Position numbers and translations under genes: made by a program. Under the pieces are notes generated by a model. It saw only the letters and a program-made list of their open reading frames with translations. It had not been told where the DNA came from and did no database searches. A stretch of 64,000 nucleotides of DNA from Geothrix edaphica (lineage in GTDB: Bacteria; Acidobacteriota; Holophagae; Holophagales; Holophagaceae), in contig NZ_BSDC01000003.1 in assembly GCF_030268045.1 (NCBI RefSeq), positions 186,001 through 250,000 on the forward strand, in the 5' to 3' direction. Positions 15,827-24,745 of this stretch are shown here, piece after piece (the stretch's first letter is position 1; every line of letters starts with the position of its first letter).

Positions 15827-17590
15827 ATGCGCGCATCCCCCCTTTTCGTGGCGGCCCTCAGCGGGATCATCCTCCTCGCCCAGGAGGCCCCGACCCGGAC
15901 CTACCGGCAGTGGGTGGGCGGCCAGGAAGTGGGCGGCGCCTCGCAGGAGACGAAGACCCTGGGCGGGGCCCGGGTGGTGCGGAACCGCGAGTGGATGTCC
16001 CTTTCGCGCCTCGGCCAGGAGATCCGCCAGGAGGTGGATCAGACCGCCCGGCGCGCCGCGGACGGCTCCCTGGCCTTCACCTGGCGGCTGCAGCTTTCCA
16101 AGGAGCCCTTCGAAGGCAAAGCAGAGTGGTCGCCCGCGGACCCGGGTTCGCTGACCATCCAGCCCCTGAACGGCGCCGCGCTGCGCACCCCGGTGCCCGC
16201 CGGGGCCGTGCTCTGGCCCGAGGACCTCGACGCCCGTCTCATCGAGGCCGCCCGGCTGCGCCGCCCCGTGCAGGCCATCACCTTCTCCTTCCCCGTCCAG
16301 CAGTGGAGCACCCTCACCCTCGAGCCCGCGGGGCCGGACCCGCTGCCGGGCTTCCCGGACGCGGTGCGCTTCACCGGGCAGGAGACCCAGGGCGCCTCCT
16401 CCGCGCCCGTGGAAGCCTGGATCTCCCCGAGCGCGGGCGAGCTGCGCCAGCGGACCGAGCTCGGCGGCCTCGCCATCCTGATGCAGCGCGCCGAGCTCCC
16501 GCCGCCCACCGCCCGCGCCGGCGAAGCCGAAGGCTTCTTCGAGCGCACCCTCCAGACGCTGCCGCCCCATCCCTTCCAGGCCTGGCTGCGGGACCTGACG
16601 CTGAGGGCCGAGGGGTCCGTCCCCGCGCTGCCCGAGGATGCCCAGCAGATACGGCTCCCCGAGGGCCGGTGGCGCCTGGTGCGCGCGACGGATCCCAGCG
16701 CCGCCGAGGCCGCCCAGCTTCCAGTGACGGGAACCCCCAAGGGAGACGAGGTCCGCTACCTGGCCCCCAGCCCCCTGGTGCCCTTCCGCGATCCCGCCTT
16801 CGACGGCCTCCTCCGGCGCCTGGCCCTGCCCCCGGGGTTGCCGCGCTGGGAGGTGGCGAAGCGCGTGACCGCCTTCGTCTTCGACTGGATCACCGACAAG
16901 GACTTCACCGTGGGCTTCGCCTCGGCCCTGGAGGTCTGCCGCACGCCCCGCGGCGACTGCACCGAGCACGGCGTGCTGGCCGTGGCGCTGCTGCGGCGCC
17001 TGGGCGTGCCCGCCCGCGGCGTCACCGGCTGGGTGGGCCTGGGTGACACGCTGGGGCTGCACTTCTGGGTGGAGGTGAAGCTGAGGGACCGCTGGGTGCC
17101 CGTGGACCCCACCTTCGACCAGGCGCCCGCCTCCGCCTTCCGCATCAAGCTCGGCGACACGGACCTGGCCGACCTCGGGAGCGTCGGCTGGGAGAGCGCG
17201 GCCCTGGCCTTCTCGGGCCTCCGCTGGATCCCCGAGCGCGAAGGCACCGCGCCCTGGGGTGCGGGCACCCGCATCGAAGGCGACCAGGTGACGGTTTCAG
17301 GCGGAAGTCGGCTGCGCCTGCCGGGAGGGCGCTGGCAGCTGGAGCGCGGCAGGCTCACCCTGAACCGGACCTGGACCGTGGAGGCGGTCCCCCGTCCCGG
17401 GCAGGCCCAGCTGAAGGGGAACCGGCGCCTGGCGGGCCCGCGCACCTTCCGCGAGGGCTGGTGGGATCCAGAGGACCGCCGTCTGTGGATGGACCTGGGC
17501 CAGGGACGCTGGCTGCGCCTGGAGGGTGTGTCCGAGGTCGCGGCCTATCAGCTGCTGGATCAGTTGATGGCGCCCACCAGCTCCTCCTGA
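15827..17590 (+). CDS. secreted transglutaminase-like domain protein
   Basis: A 587-residue exported protein (signal peptide at about 1-19). A transglutaminase-like Cys-protease fold lies at about 340-440, with a recognisable triad: C378 in RGDCTEHGVL, H412 in LGLHFWVEV and D427 in VPVDPTFDQ. Before it is a long beta-rich domain of about 300 residues seen in other secreted acidobacterial and delta-proteobacterial transglutaminase-like proteins. After it comes a further beta-rich region of about 120 residues. Substrate and role (peptide-bond hydrolysis or cross-linking at the envelope) are unknown. The 3' end overlaps the convergent marR by 31 bases. Confidence 0.8.
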   Translation: MRASPLFVAALSGIILLAQEAPTRTYRQWVGGQEVGGASQETKTLGGARVVRNREWMSLSRLGQEIRQEVDQTARRAADGSLAFTWRLQLSKEPFEGKAEWSPADPGSLTIQPLNGAALRTPVPAGAVLWPEDLDARLIEAARLRRPVQAITFSFPVQQWSTLTLEPAGPDPLPGFPDAVRFTGQETQGASSAPVEAWISPSAGELRQRTELGGLAILMQRAELPPPTARAGEAEGFFERTLQTLPPHPFQAWLRDLTLRAEGSVPALPEDAQQIRLPEGRWRLVRATDPSAAEAAQLPVTGTPKGDEVRYLAPSPLVPFRDPAFDGLLRRLALPPGLPRWEVAKRVTAFVFDWITDKDFTVGFASALEVCRTPRGDCTEHGVLAVALLRRLGVPARGVTGWVGLGDTLGLHFWVEVKLRDRWVPVDPTFDQAPASAFRIKLGDTDLADLGSVGWESAALAFSGLRWIPEREGTAPWGAGTRIEGDQVTVSGGSRLRLPGGRWQLERGRLTLNRTWTVEAVPRPGQAQLKGNRRLAGPRTFREGWWDPEDRRLWMDLGQGRWLRLEGVSEVAAYQLLDQLMAPTSSS

Positions 17591-18063
17591 AGCCCCTCCT
17601 GCTGGGCACAGTGCTCCCGCAGGCGCTCCAGCCAGTTCGAGATGTGCAGGCACTCCTGCTCGTCGCAGCAGCTGGTGAGCTGCGTGGCCATGGCCTTCAC
17701 GGGCTCATCGAGGCGGTCCATGAGGCGGCGCCCCTTGGGGGTGATGACCACGCGACTCACGCGACGGTCCTTGGGGTCTGCCACGCGCTTCAGCAGCCCC
17801 TGCGTTTCCAGGCGGTCCACCAGGCGCGTCACGTTGGCGAAGCGGTAGATCATCCGCCGCTCGATCTCGTAGATGGGATGGCCCTTGGCCGGCCCACCGC
17901 GGGCGATGCGCAGGACGTTGTACTGCTGGATCGTCAGCCCGTGGGCTTCGAAGAGGCGCTCCTGGACACGGACGACGGCTTCCCGCGTCAGCATCAGCTG
18001 GAGCATCAGCTGGACTCCCGGAGCGGGGAGTTTCGACATCTGAAGTTCTTCCTGTAGGGACAT
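17560..18063 (-). CDS. MarR-family transcriptional regulator
   Basis: A 167-residue winged-helix regulator: helix region LTIQQYNVLRIARGG, recognition helix PIYEIERRMIYRFANVTRLVDRLETQGLL, and the wing with KDRRVSRVVITPKGRRLM. MarR proteins bind short palindromes as dimers and are usually released by small phenolic or oxidant ligands. The ATG at 18063 has GAGGT 5 bases upstream. It is divergent from the ABC-F gene, with 73 bases between the starts, so it may control that gene or itself. It overlaps the transglutaminase gene end by 31 bases. Confidence 0.88.
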   Translation of the reverse strand: MSLQEELQMSKLPAPGVQLMLQLMLTREAVVRVQERLFEAHGLTIQQYNVLRIARGGPAKGHPIYEIERRMIYRFANVTRLVDRLETQGLLKRVADPKDRRVSRVVITPKGRRLMDRLDEPVKAMATQLTSCCDEQECLHISNWLERLREHCAQQEGLQEELVGAIN

Positions 18064-18136
18064 GGTGACCTCGCAGATTCTTTGCGGGCAAGCATCGCCC
18101 TATCCGTGGGATTCTGGAAGGTCGTAGGAGCCCTTC

Positions 18137-20065
18137 TTGCCCGCCATCGCCCTGAGTTTGATCAATGTCACGAAACGCTATGGCGCGACAGCCATTCTGG
18201 ACGGACTGAGCCTCGGTCTCTTTCAGGGCGAGAAGGTCGGTCTCATCGGCCGCAATGGCGCGGGTAAGAGCACACTGTTCCGCCTGCTGACCGGCGACGA
18301 GACCCCCGACTCCGGGGAGGTGGTCATCACCCAGGGCCTCCGCGTCGCCCGCCTCAGCCAGGAGCCGCATTTCGCACCGGGCGCCAGCATCCGGCAGGCC
18401 CTGGAGGCCGCGCTGGCGGATCATGCCCTCCTCCTGGCCCGGCACCAGGCGATCCACGAAACCCTCCATGGCGCCACGGGCCAGGAGGAGGCCCGGTTGC
18501 TTGACGAACTGCAAAGTGTGGAGCATCAGGTCGAGCGGTGGGGCTGGGATCTCGAGCCGCGCCTCAAGGCCGCCGCCACCACCTGGGGCCTGAAGGACCT
18601 CGAGGCCGAGGTGGAGTCCCTCTCCGGCGGCTGGCGCAAGCGCGTGGCCCTGGCCCAGGCCTGGCTCAAGGAGCCGGATGTCCTCGTGCTGGACGAGCCC
18701 ACCAACCACCTGGACCCCGACCAGGTGGAGAAGCTCGAGGCCTGGCTCCAGGCCTATGGCGGCGCCCTCCTGCTCATAACCCACGACCGCCACCTGCTGG
18801 ACGCGGTGGTGACGCGGATGCTGGAGCTGGATGAGGGCGCGCTCCGCAGCTACGAAGGCGGCTACAGCGACTACCTGCTGGAGAAGTCGGACCGCGAGTT
18901 CCGCGAGTCCCGGCTCACGGAGCACATGCAGAACCGCCTGCGCCGGGAGATGGCCTGGCTGCGCCGGGGCGCCAAGGCCCGCACCCGCAAGTCCAAGCTC
19001 CGCATCCAGGAGGTGCTGGACCTCAAGGACGACGTGGAGGACCGCACTCGCCTCGAGATCCGGCAGGGCCTGACCTTCGCTGCCGGCGGCAACCGCAGCG
19101 ACGCCCTGATCCGCGCCGAGGGCCTGCGCTTCGCCTACCCCGGCGGCGAGGAGTTGCTGGGCGGCCTCGACCTCAGCCTCCAGCGCGGCATGCGCATCGC
19201 CCTGCTGGGACCCAACGGCTGCGGGAAGTCCACCCTGCTCAAGGTGCTGCTGGGAGAGCTGGAACCCACCGCCGGCGAGGCGGCCCGCCACCCCAAGCTC
19301 GCCACCACCACCATCTCGCAGGGTCGCGGTGAGCTCGATGGAGGTCGCAGCATCCTCGACAACCTCGCCGAGCGGGCCTCGGTGGTGGACACCGGGAACG
19401 GCACCCTGCTGGCCCACGTCTACCTCACCCGCTTCGGCTTCCCGGTGGACCAGCAGGCGCGCCCGGCCGCCACCCTCAGCGGCGGCGAGCGGAACCGGCT
19501 CCTCCTGGCCAAGGCGATGCTGAGCCCCGCGGATCTCCTGGTGCTGGACGAGCCCACCAACGACCTGGACATCCCCACCCTGCAGAACCTGGAGGAGGCG
19601 CTGCTGGGCTTCCAGGGCACCCTCCTGCTGGTGAGCCACGACCGCTTCTTCCTCGACCAGGTGGCCACCCACACCCTGGCCTGGAACGCCGCCGGCACTC
19701 CGCGCTGGGAGCTTTACGAGGGAGCCCCCTCCACCGTGCGCAGCCTGCGGGAGGCCCGAGCGGCCGCCCAGGAGCCGCCCAGGGCCGAGGCACTCCGTTC
19801 CGGCCCGAAGGCCGCCGCGCCCCGCTTGCGCAAGCCGGGGCTCTCCCAGAAGGAGCAGCGTCGGCTCGCCGAAGTGGAACAGGCGATGGAGGCGCTCCAC
19901 TTGCAGCTGACGGCGCTGGACGCGCGCCTGGCGGACCCCACGGCCTTCCTGCGCTCCGACAGTCCTGGGCACCAGGCCCTGCGGGAGCGGGAGGCAGCCA
20001 GGGCCGAGTTGGAGGTCCTTGAGCTGGCCTGGCTCGAGCTCGAAGAGAAGCGCCAGGAAAGCTGA
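18137..20065 (+). CDS. ABC-F family ATPase, Uup-like
   Basis: A 642-residue soluble protein with two ABC ATPase domains: Walker A GRNGAGKST and GPNGCGKST, signatures SLSGGWRKR and TLSGGERNR, and Walker B LLVLDEPTN in each. There is no membrane domain. The linker between domains carries a basic helix (RRGAKARTRKSKLRIQE), and the last 80 residues are a coiled coil like the C-terminal domain of Uup. ABC-F proteins act on ribosomes; Uup has also been linked to DNA/Holliday-junction metabolism. The start is TTG at 18137, with TAGGAG 6 bases upstream. The gene is divergent from marR. Confidence 0.9.
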   Translation: MPAIALSLINVTKRYGATAILDGLSLGLFQGEKVGLIGRNGAGKSTLFRLLTGDETPDSGEVVITQGLRVARLSQEPHFAPGASIRQALEAALADHALLLARHQAIHETLHGATGQEEARLLDELQSVEHQVERWGWDLEPRLKAAATTWGLKDLEAEVESLSGGWRKRVALAQAWLKEPDVLVLDEPTNHLDPDQVEKLEAWLQAYGGALLLITHDRHLLDAVVTRMLELDEGALRSYEGGYSDYLLEKSDREFRESRLTEHMQNRLRREMAWLRRGAKARTRKSKLRIQEVLDLKDDVEDRTRLEIRQGLTFAAGGNRSDALIRAEGLRFAYPGGEELLGGLDLSLQRGMRIALLGPNGCGKSTLLKVLLGELEPTAGEAARHPKLATTTISQGRGELDGGRSILDNLAERASVVDTGNGTLLAHVYLTRFGFPVDQQARPAATLSGGERNRLLLAKAMLSPADLLVLDEPTNDLDIPTLQNLEEALLGFQGTLLLVSHDRFFLDQVATHTLAWNAAGTPRWELYEGAPSTVRSLREARAAAQEPPRAEALRSGPKAAAPRLRKPGLSQKEQRRLAEVEQAMEALHLQLTALDARLADPTAFLRSDSPGHQALREREAARAELEVLELAWLELEEKRQES

Positions 20066-20146
20066 ACCCCATCACAACTTGCCCTGGAAGGGGACAGGCC
20101 CGGGGCCTTTTCGCTACCCTGGACCCTGGACTTTTGTGGAGTGCCC

Positions 20147-21151
20147 ATGCGCCCGATGCCCTTCCTCCTCTTTCCCGCGGTGGCGTTGGTGGCCCAGAGC
20201 CCTGCACCCGCCAACCTGACCCAGCGGTTCAACACGGAACTACCTGGGATCAACCAGATGCTCAAGGCCTTCCAGGCCCAGGAGGCCATGGCGAAGGTGG
20301 AGGGGCTTATCCCGGCCGAGCGGCCCGCCTTCAACGGCACCAACCTCCAGACCATCGGCCAGAGCATGGACAACGCCCAGGGCCTCCTGTCCTTATACCG
20401 CCTCTGGGCCAACACCGCAGCCGAGGCCGGCCAGTGGGAGAAGGCCGTCGAGATCCAGCAGAAGCGGCTCAAGACTGCCCAGGCCATCAAGGCGGATCTC
20501 GAGAAGGCCCAGGCCCCCATCGCCGCCCAGTGGGAGAAGGCCGCCAAGGATTCCCAGGATTTCCTTGCCAAGAACACCGGCCGCCAGCAGGAGCTCCAAA
20601 CAACGCTGAATGACCTCAAGGAAGAGATCGCGGCGGTGAATGCGAAGACGAAGAAGCCCGATGCCAAAGGCCTGGAAGACCTCAAGGCCCGGGCCGCGAA
20701 AGCCCCCGAACAGCAGCAGGAACTCGATCAGATCAATGCCGCCCTTCCGGTCCACAAGCAGAACCTCATCAACGCCCCCAAGGTGACCAAGGTTCTCGCC
20801 GACAACCGCAAGGAAGCCGAGGAAATGGTGAAGGCAGCCGAGGCCTCCGTTACCAAAGCGAAGGAAGTCCTGGGCAGCCAAAGCGACGAGATCACCAAGT
20901 TCAACACCGACCAGGTGATCAAGAAGGTGAAGATCGTCGGGAAGAAGAACTGGGTGGACGCGGTCCTCCGCAACCACGAGAACGTCACCAAGCTGAGCGG
21001 CGCGCAGGCCCAGGCGGCCTTCATCAACCGCCTGCTGGTCCTCGATCCCGGCAACGCGGGTGCCGCGAAGGCCCTGGAGAACCTGAAGCAGGGCAAGGAG
21101 CCCTTCGCCAAGGAAGCCAGGCCCGCGAAGAAGGCCGGCAAGAAGAAGTGA
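20147..21151 (+). CDS. secreted coiled-coil protein, tandem paralog 1
   Basis: A 334-residue exported protein with a signal peptide ending near ALVAQSP. The mature part is rich in Ala, Lys, Glu and Gln and predicted to be almost wholly alpha-helical, with a long coiled coil (about 120-260) and a Lys-rich C-terminus (KKAGKKK). The family is not recognised. The ATG at 20147 has GGAG 5 bases upstream. The next gene (21183) encodes a protein of the same layout: signal peptide, N-terminal helical region, coiled coil, NRLLVLDPGNAGAAKAL-type ending (LQKLDPANKDVTRLV in the partner) and basic tail. They look like a tandem duplication. Confidence 0.7.
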   Translation: MRPMPFLLFPAVALVAQSPAPANLTQRFNTELPGINQMLKAFQAQEAMAKVEGLIPAERPAFNGTNLQTIGQSMDNAQGLLSLYRLWANTAAEAGQWEKAVEIQQKRLKTAQAIKADLEKAQAPIAAQWEKAAKDSQDFLAKNTGRQQELQTTLNDLKEEIAAVNAKTKKPDAKGLEDLKARAAKAPEQQQELDQINAALPVHKQNLINAPKVTKVLADNRKEAEEMVKAAEASVTKAKEVLGSQSDEITKFNTDQVIKKVKIVGKKNWVDAVLRNHENVTKLSGAQAQAAFINRLLVLDPGNAGAAKALENLKQGKEPFAKEARPAKKAGKKK

Positions 21152-21182
21152 CCAAGACGCATACGTCCCGGAAGGAGCGACC

Positions 21183-22037
21183 ATGAGCCGCCTCGGATTC
21201 CTGCTTGCCTGCGCCCTGGCCACCAGCCTGGGCGCCCAGAGCCTCACGGACCGCTTCAAGGAAGTCCGAGGGCCCTGGGAGCTCCAGCTGGACCGGGGCG
21301 ACGCCGCCACGGTCCGCCGTGGAGTGGAGGCCCTCCTCGGCCGGGAGGGCCTCACGGTCAATCCCTCCGACTACAACGACATGCATGCCCTGGCCGCCCT
21401 CCGGAGCCTGGCGGCCCGCGCCTGCGTGGCCGAAGGCAGCTGGGAGGACGCGGTGGTCCACCTGCAGAAGGCCCAGGCGGCCGCCGAGGAGAACCTGGCC
21501 ACCGCCGAGCCCCTGCTGGCCAAGACCCGCACCGAGCACGAGGCCAAGCTCCGCGAGTTCCGGGATGCCATGGACAAGCAGGCTCCCCGCCTCCGGGAGC
21601 TGGACGAGGCCCCCGGCCTGAACCAGGACCAGATGAAGCTCCGCCAGCAGCTCCGGATCTTCATGGACGAGCAGAAGGCCGCCACCGCCCACAGCGAGCG
21701 GGCCCTCAAGGACATTGACAGCATCCTCGAGCGCCTCCGCCAGACCAAGGCCAGCACCACCAAGGCCGCCGCCGACTGGAAGGCCTTCCTCGACCACGAG
21801 AAGGCGGAGATCGCCGAAGCCGGTGGCACCACCCGCTTCGTGGCCGGAAAGGTGGAGCAGGTGAAGGCCGACGACGCCCGGCCCCAGCAGGAGCGCCTGG
21901 CCTACGCCCGCCGCCTCCAGAAGCTCGACCCCGCCAACAAGGACGTCACCCGGCTGGTGAACGGCCTCCTGGGCAAGGAAGAAGAGGCCGCCCCGACCAA
22001 GCCCAAGGCCAGGAAGAAGAAGGCCGCCAAGAAATAG
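21183..22037 (+). CDS. secreted coiled-coil protein, tandem paralog 2
   Basis: A 284-residue exported helical protein with a signal peptide (cleavage near SLGAQSL). The middle is a coiled coil (about 90-200), the LQKLDPANKDVTRLVNGLLG segment resembles the end of a TPR-like unit, and the tail is basic (KARKKKAAKK). AAGGAG precedes the ATG by 5 bases. It follows paralog 1 by 31 bases and ends before a strong hairpin terminator, so the two form an operon. The function is unknown; a periplasmic structural role or binding to a polyanion through the Lys tail would be guesses. Confidence 0.7.
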   Translation: MSRLGFLLACALATSLGAQSLTDRFKEVRGPWELQLDRGDAATVRRGVEALLGREGLTVNPSDYNDMHALAALRSLAARACVAEGSWEDAVVHLQKAQAAAEENLATAEPLLAKTRTEHEAKLREFRDAMDKQAPRLRELDEAPGLNQDQMKLRQQLRIFMDEQKAATAHSERALKDIDSILERLRQTKASTTKAAADWKAFLDHEKAEIAEAGGTTRFVAGKVEQVKADDARPQQERLAYARRLQKLDPANKDVTRLVNGLLGKEEEAAPTKPKARKKKAAKK

Positions 22038-22049
22038 CGCTTCCCGCCC

Positions 22050-22085
22050 TACGGAAAAGCGGCCCGACCGGGCCGCTTTTCCGTA
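22050..22085. terminator. bidirectional hairpin terminator
   Basis: A perfect 16-bp stem (22050-22065 with 22070-22085, TACGGAAAAGCGGCCC and its complement) around a GACC loop. An A4 run inside one arm gives a T4 tract on either strand. It lies between two convergent genes and can end both transcripts. Confidence 0.85.
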
Positions 22086-22097
22086 GGTGGGGAAACC

Positions 22098-22748
22098 CTA
22101 GAACACGAATCCGAACCCCACCTTCACGAAGTCCGTGGCAGGGGGATCGCCCGCATCCACATCGTGGCTGGTGAGGGTCTTGTGGAAGGTGGCCTCCAGG
22201 GTGAACCGCGCCCCGGCGTCGTAGCCGAAGCTGTGGCCGAAGCCCAGCGAACCACCCATCCGGCTCTTGCGGGTGGTGTCGGTGTAGTCGTACTGGGGAT
22301 CGCCGAAGCTGCGGTCGAACTGCTCGAAGTCGGCGGAGAGCCCCGCCACGAAGTAGAACCCCCGGTGGCGGAAGGCTGTGCCCTCGGGGAAGATCTGCAG
22401 GTCGCCGCCCAGGTTGAACTGCGAGTGGCGCAGGTTGATGGTGGTCTCGCCGGGGGCCCGGTTGGTGCCGTTCTCCGCCGACCCGCTGAGGTTCAGGCGG
22501 ATGGCCAGGGTGCGGTCCACGGGGAAGCTGACCGTGAAGCTGCCGCCGAGGCCCACATCGTAGGTCTCCTTCTGGGGCGGGATGGTGTACCCCGCGCTGG
22601 GGCTGTAGTAGGCCGGGTAGGTTTTGCTGGAGAACTCGCCGGTGGGGATCAGCAGGTTCAGGCTGAAGCCCACGTGCGGGGTCTGGGCCTGGAGCGCGGC
22701 TCCCGAGGCGAGCAGCAGGGGCAGCAGGAGCATCGTGGTTCGTCGCAT
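22098..22748 (-). CDS. outer-membrane beta-barrel protein
   Basis: A 216-residue secreted protein with a signal peptide (MLLLPLLLASGAALQAQ) and alternating beta-strand pattern: repeated aromatic-ended strands such as FSLNLLIPTGEF, GFYFVAGLSADFEQF, GFGHSFGYDAGARFTLEATF, ending in VKVGFGFVF with the C-terminal Phe that the Bam machinery recognises. This is the layout of small eight-strand OmpA/OmpW-like barrels. Function unknown. The ATG at 22748 has GGAGG 4 bases upstream; an open extension to 22901 lacks one. It converges with the coiled-coil operon across a shared terminator. Confidence 0.75.
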   Translation of the reverse strand: MRRTTMLLLPLLLASGAALQAQTPHVGFSLNLLIPTGEFSSKTYPAYYSPSAGYTIPPQKETYDVGLGGSFTVSFPVDRTLAIRLNLSGSAENGTNRAPGETTINLRHSQFNLGGDLQIFPEGTAFRHRGFYFVAGLSADFEQFDRSFGDPQYDYTDTTRKSRMGGSLGFGHSFGYDAGARFTLEATFHKTLTSHDVDAGDPPATDFVKVGFGFVF

Positions 22749-22958
22749 GGGGCCTCCATTGGGCGGGGTGTGAGAGCTACGGGGCGAAGGGCGTGCCAGC
22801 TTATGACAAGTGGCGCCAATCCTCGGACCCAGCGCAGCATACTCCGGTTGAAGCCCCCCCGGCGCCGCGGCGTTTTGCCTCGGCGGGGTGCAGGATTGCA
22901 ACAGCAGGCTTTGGGCCGGGGCCGCGATGGCCTACTCTGGACAGGACGAGGATGGTTC

Positions 22959-23765
22959 ATGGCGTGGAAGCAGGATCTGGCGAAGTTGAAGCAGCAGCTG
23001 GGACCGGAGGAGCCGGCCTCTCCTGCTCCGAAGCCCCCGCCCAAACCCGCACCCAAGCCCCAGGGGCCCACCAGCCTGGCTGACGAGGATGCGGTCTTCC
23101 TCTCGGCCATGGGACAGAAGCCCACGGCCCCCCGACCGGCAAAAGCAGAGGCCACGGCGGCCCCAGCCCCCTCCGGGGCAGCGGCCCAGCCGCCCCAGCC
23201 TCCGGCTCCGCCCCCCCCGCCCGAGACCTTCGAGGAAGCCCTCAAGGATCTGAAGGGCCTGAAACCCCTGGCCCGGGGACTCGAGGCCCAGACCAGACCA
23301 GCGCCGGCTCCCCCCGCGGCCCCGCCACCCCCGGTACCCCCCGCCCCCATCCCGGTCGAGGTGCCCTCCCTTCCACCCGAGAACCCCCCCCTTCCGCCCG
23401 AGCCCCCGGCGCCTGAGACCACCTCCGGACCTGCCCCGGGGACGTCCTTGCCCGCCCCGGCGCCCGTCCGGTTCCAGCTGGCGGCCGGCATGGCCCTCGA
23501 AGTGGACGGCGTGCTGGACCTGCGGGGACACACACTGCAGGACGCCCTGGACCGCCTGAAGGATCGCCTGGGCGACGGCCTGGTGCTGGGCTGGCGCAGC
23601 CTCCAGGTCATCCTGGGGCCGGATCCCCTGCTCCACGAGGGACTCATGGCCCTGCTGGCTTCCGGCGAGACGCCCATGGTGGCGCGCTACGCCCAGGCGC
23701 CGGTGCCCATGGGCGGCAGCCAGGCCTGGCTGCTCTATTTCACCCCTTCCCAGCCCCAGTCCTGA
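22959..23765 (+). CDS. Smr-domain protein with Pro-rich linker
   Basis: A 268-residue protein. Residues 1-60 include the DEDAVFLSAMG segment typical of the N-terminal region of Smr proteins. Residues 60-180 are a low-complexity Pro/Ala linker. Residues 185-268 match the Smr domain (VDGVLDLRGHTLQDALDRL, then the family's beta-strand and VARYAQAP ending). Smr domains are nucleases in MutS2 and in ribosome-rescue factors such as SmrB. The usual HGxG motif reads ILGPDP here, so catalysis is doubtful. The ATG at 22959 has GAGGA 6 bases upstream; a longer open frame before it is unsupported. Confidence 0.72.
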   Translation: MAWKQDLAKLKQQLGPEEPASPAPKPPPKPAPKPQGPTSLADEDAVFLSAMGQKPTAPRPAKAEATAAPAPSGAAAQPPQPPAPPPPPETFEEALKDLKGLKPLARGLEAQTRPAPAPPAAPPPPVPPAPIPVEVPSLPPENPPLPPEPPAPETTSGPAPGTSLPAPAPVRFQLAAGMALEVDGVLDLRGHTLQDALDRLKDRLGDGLVLGWRSLQVILGPDPLLHEGLMALLASGETPMVARYAQAPVPMGGSQAWLLYFTPSQPQS

Positions 23766-23802
23766 CCTGAGTGCCTGATCCGAGCGATAGGGAGTACCCC
23801 CG

Positions 23803-24714
23803 ATGAGTCTGTTGGTGGTTGGCAGTGTGGCCTTCGATGACCTGGAGACGCCCTTCGGCCGCCGCGAGCGCGCCCTGGGCGGCTCCGCGACCTACTTCTC
23901 CCTGAGCGCCAGCCGCTTCCATCCGGTGCGCATCGTCGCCGTGGTGGGCGAGGACTTCGGCCCCGACCAGATGCGCGTCTTCGAGGGCCGGCCCATCGAC
24001 CTGGCGGGCCTGTCGAAGGTCAAGGGCCTCAGCTTCCACTGGAAGGGCGCCTACGGCTACGACCTGAACGAGGCCAAGACCCTGGCCACGGACCTGAACG
24101 TCTTCGCCGACTTCAAGCCGGACCTCCCCGCCAACTACCGCGAGTGCGACTACCTGTTCCTCGGGAACATCGATCCGGTGCTGCAGCTGGACGTGGTGCG
24201 CCAGATGGCCCGGCGGCCCAAGTGGATCGCCCTGGACACCATGAACTACTGGATCCGGGGGTCGCGCCCGGCCCTGGACGCGGTGCTCAAGGAGGTGGAC
24301 ATCCTCCTGGTGAATGACGCCGAAGTCCGGGAGCTTACCCAGGAATACAGCCTCATCAAGGCTTACAAGAAGGTCCGGGCCCTGGGCCCCAGCACCCTTG
24401 TGGTCAAGCGCGGGGAGTACGGCGTGGCCCTCTTCACGCCCGACGGGATCTTCGCCGCCCCGGCCTACCCGCTGGAGAACGTCTTCGACCCCACCGGGGC
24501 CGGGGACACCTTCGCCGGTGGGTTCCTGGGCTACCTGGCCTGGATCGAGCGGACCGATGTCACGGCCCTCAAGCACGCCACCCTGGTCGGATCGGTCATG
24601 GCCAGTTTCACCGTGGAACAGTTCTCCACGGAACGACTCGAGCAGATATCCCAGGATGAAGTTCGCAACCGCCTGGCATTATTTTCAGATATGATCCGCG
24701 TCGAAGACCTATAA
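23803..24714 (+). CDS. PfkB-family carbohydrate/nucleoside kinase
   Basis: A 303-residue ribokinase-family enzyme. The N-terminal GSVAFDDL strand, the sugar-binding LGGSATYFSLSASRF and the C-terminal motif DPTGAGDTFAGGF with the catalytic Asp are present. PfkB kinases phosphorylate sugars or nucleosides from ATP; the sequence does not say which. The N-terminal signature and length resemble the group annotated as sugar kinase/adenosine kinase-like in acidobacteria and delta-proteobacteria. GGGAG lies 8 bases upstream. The LysM gene starts 31 bases downstream. Confidence 0.85.
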   Translation: MSLLVVGSVAFDDLETPFGRRERALGGSATYFSLSASRFHPVRIVAVVGEDFGPDQMRVFEGRPIDLAGLSKVKGLSFHWKGAYGYDLNEAKTLATDLNVFADFKPDLPANYRECDYLFLGNIDPVLQLDVVRQMARRPKWIALDTMNYWIRGSRPALDAVLKEVDILLVNDAEVRELTQEYSLIKAYKKVRALGPSTLVVKRGEYGVALFTPDGIFAAPAYPLENVFDPTGAGDTFAGGFLGYLAWIERTDVTALKHATLVGSVMASFTVEQFSTERLEQISQDEVRNRLALFSDMIRVEDL

Positions 24715-24745
24715 TCAGCACCACCTAATCCCCTGGGGGTCCCTG

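Noticed and set aside
18137-20065. Drug exporter function for the ABC proteins at 18137 and 45634.
   Set aside because: Both have two fused ATPase domains, no membrane segments and ABC-F linkers, so they are ribosome-associated type proteins.
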